Source of the DNA: Methanoregula sp. UBA64
GTDB taxonomy: Archaea > Halobacteriota > Methanomicrobia > Methanomicrobiales > Methanospirillaceae
Assembly (NCBI RefSeq): GCF_002502735.1
Contig: NZ_DAQC01000006.1
Coordinates: forward strand, 124,001-188,000
Direction: 5' to 3'
Length of the DNA: 64,000 bases
Part shown: in pieces, positions 61,556-64,000 of the stretch
Position numbering within the stretch: position 1 is the first letter of the stretch
How the letters are laid out: every line of letters begins with the position of its first letter
Notes under the pieces: generated by a model
The model's input: the letters and a program-made list of their open reading frames with translations, nothing else
What the model was told of the DNA's origin: nothing
The model's database searches: none
Made by a program: the position numbers and the translations under genes

Positions 61556-63215
61556 CGATCCCGAGCGTTTCGAGCGCTTCATGAAGCGTATTCTGCACGG
61601 CCTTTACCAGGGTGAGCCGGCGGTCGCGGACCTTTCCTTCGCTCTTGAGGACCGGCTCGTAGTGGTAGAAGGTGTTGAAGGTGTCCGCGAGCTCGTGGGC
61701 ATAGGTGGCGAGCAGGTGCGGGCGGAGCTCGGCAACCACTTTCCCGATCACGGACGGGAACTTTGCGATCTTCTTTGCAAGGATGATCTCCTGCTCGGTC
61801 TCAAGATCGTAGCAGGGCTCAAACTCCCCGGCTTTCTCTAAGATACTGCACGCACGGGCATGGGCGTACTGGATGTAGGGCCCGCTCTGGCGTTCGAAGT
61901 CGAGCGCCTGCTTCCAGTCAAAGACCGTGCTCTTCTCGGGCGAGATCTTTACGATATCGTAACGGATCCCGGCCCGGGCAACGGATGCCGCGATGCTCCT
62001 GCGGGCCGCCTCGTCGAGCTCGGGCCTCCGGGCCGTGACCTCGTCAAAGGCGCGCTTCGTGACCTCGTCGATCAGGTCGTCGGCCGAGACGAACTTGCCC
62101 GCCCGCGTGCTCATCGAACCCTCGGGGAGCGAGACGAACTCGAAGTGGACGATCTCCGGGGGTTTTATCCCGAGGAGTTTCAACGTGCACTGGAGCTGGG
62201 CCCCGATCAGCTTGTGGTCGGCGCCGAGCACATCGATCGCCCGGTCGAAGTTCGTACTCTTCCAGGTGTGGAACGCCAGATCGCGGGCCGCGTATACCGA
62301 GGTGCCGTCGCTCCTCCGCATCACGTACTTGTTCTCGAACCCGAATTCGGTAAGGTCGAGCGCGAGGAGCGTGCCCTCGTGGGTTGCCTGCGGGAGCTTT
62401 TCTATCTTCCCGATCACGCGCTTTGTGTCGCCATTCCTTACAAAGTCGCTCTCCCAGACAAACCGGTCGTGCTTCACGTTGAGGTTTTTCATCGTGACCG
62501 CAAAGCCGTCGAGGCAGCGGGAGACCTCGTTACGGAATTTCTTTACCGTTACCGGGTCGCCGCTCTCCACGAGCTCCATGAGCCCGTCGACCTCTTTTGT
62601 GATCCGTTCCTTGTCTTTTTCTATCTCCCGGTTTGCCGCAATATAGACCCGGGCAATGTGGGCGTCCTCTTTCTCGCCCGGCAGCTGGTCGTGTTCCAGG
62701 TGGTCAAAGCCCCAGGTTACGATCGCGATCTGCCGGCCCATGTCGTTGACATAGTACTGGACTTCGAGCCGGTAGCCGGCTTTCCGGAACGCCCGGGCAA
62801 GCGAGTCGCCGATAATAGAGTTCCGGATGTGTCCCACGTGCAGGGGACCGTTCGGGTTTGCGCTCGTGTGTTCGAGCACGATCCGGGGCGCATCCTTTGG
62901 CGGGAGGGAACCGTAGCCGGGCTGCACGGCGGCTTTTATTGCCGCGCTCACGTAGGCTTTCCCGAAGACAAAGTTCACGTACGGGCCCGTTGCCTCGATC
63001 GTAACGCCAAGGTCCGCGAGTTCGGAATTCTTTTTGAGCTCTTCGGCAAGCTCCTGCGCGATCTTTGCCGGCGCCTGTTTCTTTGTCTTTGCAAGAGCGA
63101 ATGCAGCGGTTGTCGCGAGATCGGCGTGATCGCCGCCATCGGTGAGCGGGATCTCGGGAAGGCCCGTGCATTCAGAAAGTGCTTTTTTTATTGCTGCTGG
63201 TGTATCAAAAATCAT
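61536..63215 (-). CDS. argS: Arginyl-tRNA synthetase
   Basis: 559-residue class I synthetase with the HIGH-like motif HVGHIRN and a KMSK-equivalent region near EGSMSTRAG. The C-terminal anticodon-binding DALR domain ends ALETLGIDAIRTM, and the N-terminal ADD1 segment is present. Length is normal. It lies between aRF1 (0-bp gap) and Taw1 in a run of translation genes. Confidence 0.97.
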   Translation of the reverse strand: MIFDTPAAIKKALSECTGLPEIPLTDGGDHADLATTAAFALAKTKKQAPAKIAQELAEELKKNSELADLGVTIEATGPYVNFVFGKAYVSAAIKAAVQPGYGSLPPKDAPRIVLEHTSANPNGPLHVGHIRNSIIGDSLARAFRKAGYRLEVQYYVNDMGRQIAIVTWGFDHLEHDQLPGEKEDAHIARVYIAANREIEKDKERITKEVDGLMELVESGDPVTVKKFRNEVSRCLDGFAVTMKNLNVKHDRFVWESDFVRNGDTKRVIGKIEKLPQATHEGTLLALDLTEFGFENKYVMRRSDGTSVYAARDLAFHTWKSTNFDRAIDVLGADHKLIGAQLQCTLKLLGIKPPEIVHFEFVSLPEGSMSTRAGKFVSADDLIDEVTKRAFDEVTARRPELDEAARRSIAASVARAGIRYDIVKISPEKSTVFDWKQALDFERQSGPYIQYAHARACSILEKAGEFEPCYDLETEQEIILAKKIAKFPSVIGKVVAELRPHLLATYAHELADTFNTFYHYEPVLKSEGKVRDRRLTLVKAVQNTLHEALETLGIDAIRTM

Positions 63216-64000
63216 CTAGTATCCCGTCCTGTACCGCAGGATGGCGGCAATCCCGCCAAATGCCGAGAAGAGGATCGAGCCCTCCTCGAAATCGTCCGAA
63301 ATGAGTTCCACTTTTGCGCTCGAAGCATCGGCGAGCTTTGCCAGTTCGTCGATGATATCGATCTCCTCGTCGAGAATGAGCGGCGCCGTGCATTTCGGGC
63401 AGTTGCCGAGATCGATGTCCCGGACGGTCTTTCCCACCGGCATGCTCACGGTCCGCTCCTCGGCATGGTCGCAGCTCTGGCATTTTATCTTGAGCCGCGA
63501 TTTCCGCAGGTTTGCGGACAACAGGAGGGTGTCGACCGCGCCGAGTTCGAGGTTTTTCCTTATACTCTCTTCCCCGTACGCGGCAAGGCCGTTGTTGTCC
63601 TTTACGAGTTCTTTTAGGAACTTCTCCATGAGGGTCTTTTCCTTAATGACCGTCATGCCGGAGAGGGCGTCCTTTGCCGCGTCCACGAGCTCGGGAAGGC
63701 CGTCTTCGTTTGTGTACGCAACGTCAAAGAGGCCGATTACCCGCTTCTGGACCTCGTGGTGGAGGAAACTGCCCGCCTCGAACTCTTCCTTTGTCGGGCT
63801 CGGGCCGCCGATCAAAAGGCCCTTGAACCGGTTAAAGTAGTCTTTCTCTGCAAGGAAGATCGCGCTCGACCGCTCGCCGACTTTGGTGTAGAACTCGTTG
63901 ATGGCGATCTCACGCAGCCGGCCGAACCGGGCCGCCGACTGGCCGCCTTTCCTCATCTTGCCCGGGACTGTTGAGGTCGATCCGCCGATCGGCTCGATCC
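63216..64000 (-). CDS. Peptide chain release factor aRF1 (5' part beyond window edge)
   Basis: C-terminal part of archaeal/eukaryotic-type class 1 release factor aRF1; the frame is open to base 64000, so the N-terminal stop-codon-recognition domain lies outside. The peptidyl-hydrolysis motif GGQSAARF (following GSTSTVPGKMRK) is near the window edge, with the family pattern FNRFKGLLIGGPSPTK and a C-terminal domain with CQSCDH and CPKC zinc-type pairs. It directly abuts argS. Confidence 0.95.
   Translation of the reverse strand, partial: IEPIGGSTSTVPGKMRKGGQSAARFGRLREIAINEFYTKVGERSSAIFLAEKDYFNRFKGLLIGGPSPTKEEFEAGSFLHHEVQKRVIGLFDVAYTNEDGLPELVDAAKDALSGMTVIKEKTLMEKFLKELVKDNNGLAAYGEESIRKNLELGAVDTLLLSANLRKSRLKIKCQSCDHAEERTVSMPVGKTVRDIDLGNCPKCTAPLILDEEIDIIDELAKLADASSAKVELISDDFEEGSILFSAFGGIAAILRYRTGY

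Noticed and set aside
1..64000. CRISPR arrays, insertion sequences, rRNA genes or replication origin
   Set aside because: No repeat-spacer pattern, transposase or rRNA sequence was recognised; absence from reading by eye is not proof for short degenerate elements.

Overview
The window is archaeal and reads as a hydrogenotrophic methanogen of the order Methanomicrobiales. The support is O-phosphoseryl-tRNA(Cys) synthetase, aRF1, aIF2-gamma, a Kae1-Bud32 fusion, ribosomal proteins S24e, S27ae and L40e, an AglB oligosaccharyltransferase, class III signal-peptide pilins, a methanogen-type phosphoribulokinase, TATA-box promoters and high-GC coding DNA with AT-rich intergenic spacers. I cannot fix the genus from sequence alone. 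No rRNA, CRISPR array, insertion sequence or replication origin was seen.

Layout. 1-7.7 kb: a CobN-type metal chelatase (cut by the left edge), divergent from its ChlI/ChlD-type ATPase partner and a FecCD/BtuCD-type ABC importer. 7.9-9.2 kb: two tandem type IV pilin-like proteins. 9.2-14.3 kb: an HxlR repressor divergent from a CDF metal exporter, a REC-PAS-PAS histidine kinase, a small unknown protein and a tandem-DUF333 lipoprotein. 14.4-20.8 kb: a complete trpEGDCFBA operon on the minus strand, almost every junction being an ATGA overlap, preceded by TGTACA boxes around its TATA element. 21-25.6 kb: a membrane protein, two small Cys-containing proteins, a SPASM radical SAM enzyme divergent from a PaaK/F390-synthetase-like adenylating enzyme, and an archaellin-like protein. 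26-28.7 kb: tRNA-Val and tRNA-Gly, an HtpX protease, a DUF1917 protein and L40e. 28.7-34.4 kb: the conserved archaeal information-processing cluster (aIF2-gamma, PIN nuclease, RpoE', Spt4, dephospho-CoA kinase, S24e, S27ae, Kae1-Bud32, XTP pyrophosphatase). 35-44.5 kb: AglB, a glycosyltransferase and a four-gene UDP-GlcNAc operon (glmM, two GlmU-like genes, glmS). 44.5-48.3 kb: an unknown Cys-rich protein, a cyclase-family hydrolase, Pcm and the minimal SufBC Fe-S scaffold. 48.3-57.5 kb: a repeat-rich non-coding stretch ahead of an orphan DNA methyltransferase, a transglutaminase-like protein, a HAD phosphatase, a class I amidotransferase, an MrfB-MrfA-like exonuclease/helicase pair, a DUF2178-XRE operon with a strong operator dyad, and phosphoribulokinase. 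57.6-64 kb: a second histidine kinase with a degenerate receiver, then SepRS, Taw1, ArgRS and aRF1 (cut by the right edge).

Most of the window is ordinary methanogen core genome in tightly coupled operons. The parts most worth a second look are the dyad/G-tract repeats ahead of the orphan methyltransferase, the radical SAM/adenylating-enzyme locus with its small Cys-rich proteins, the MrfAB-like repair pair, the XRE/DUF2178 operator shared with the phosphoribulokinase promoter, the Glu-substituted receiver domain, and the TRP-box promoter.
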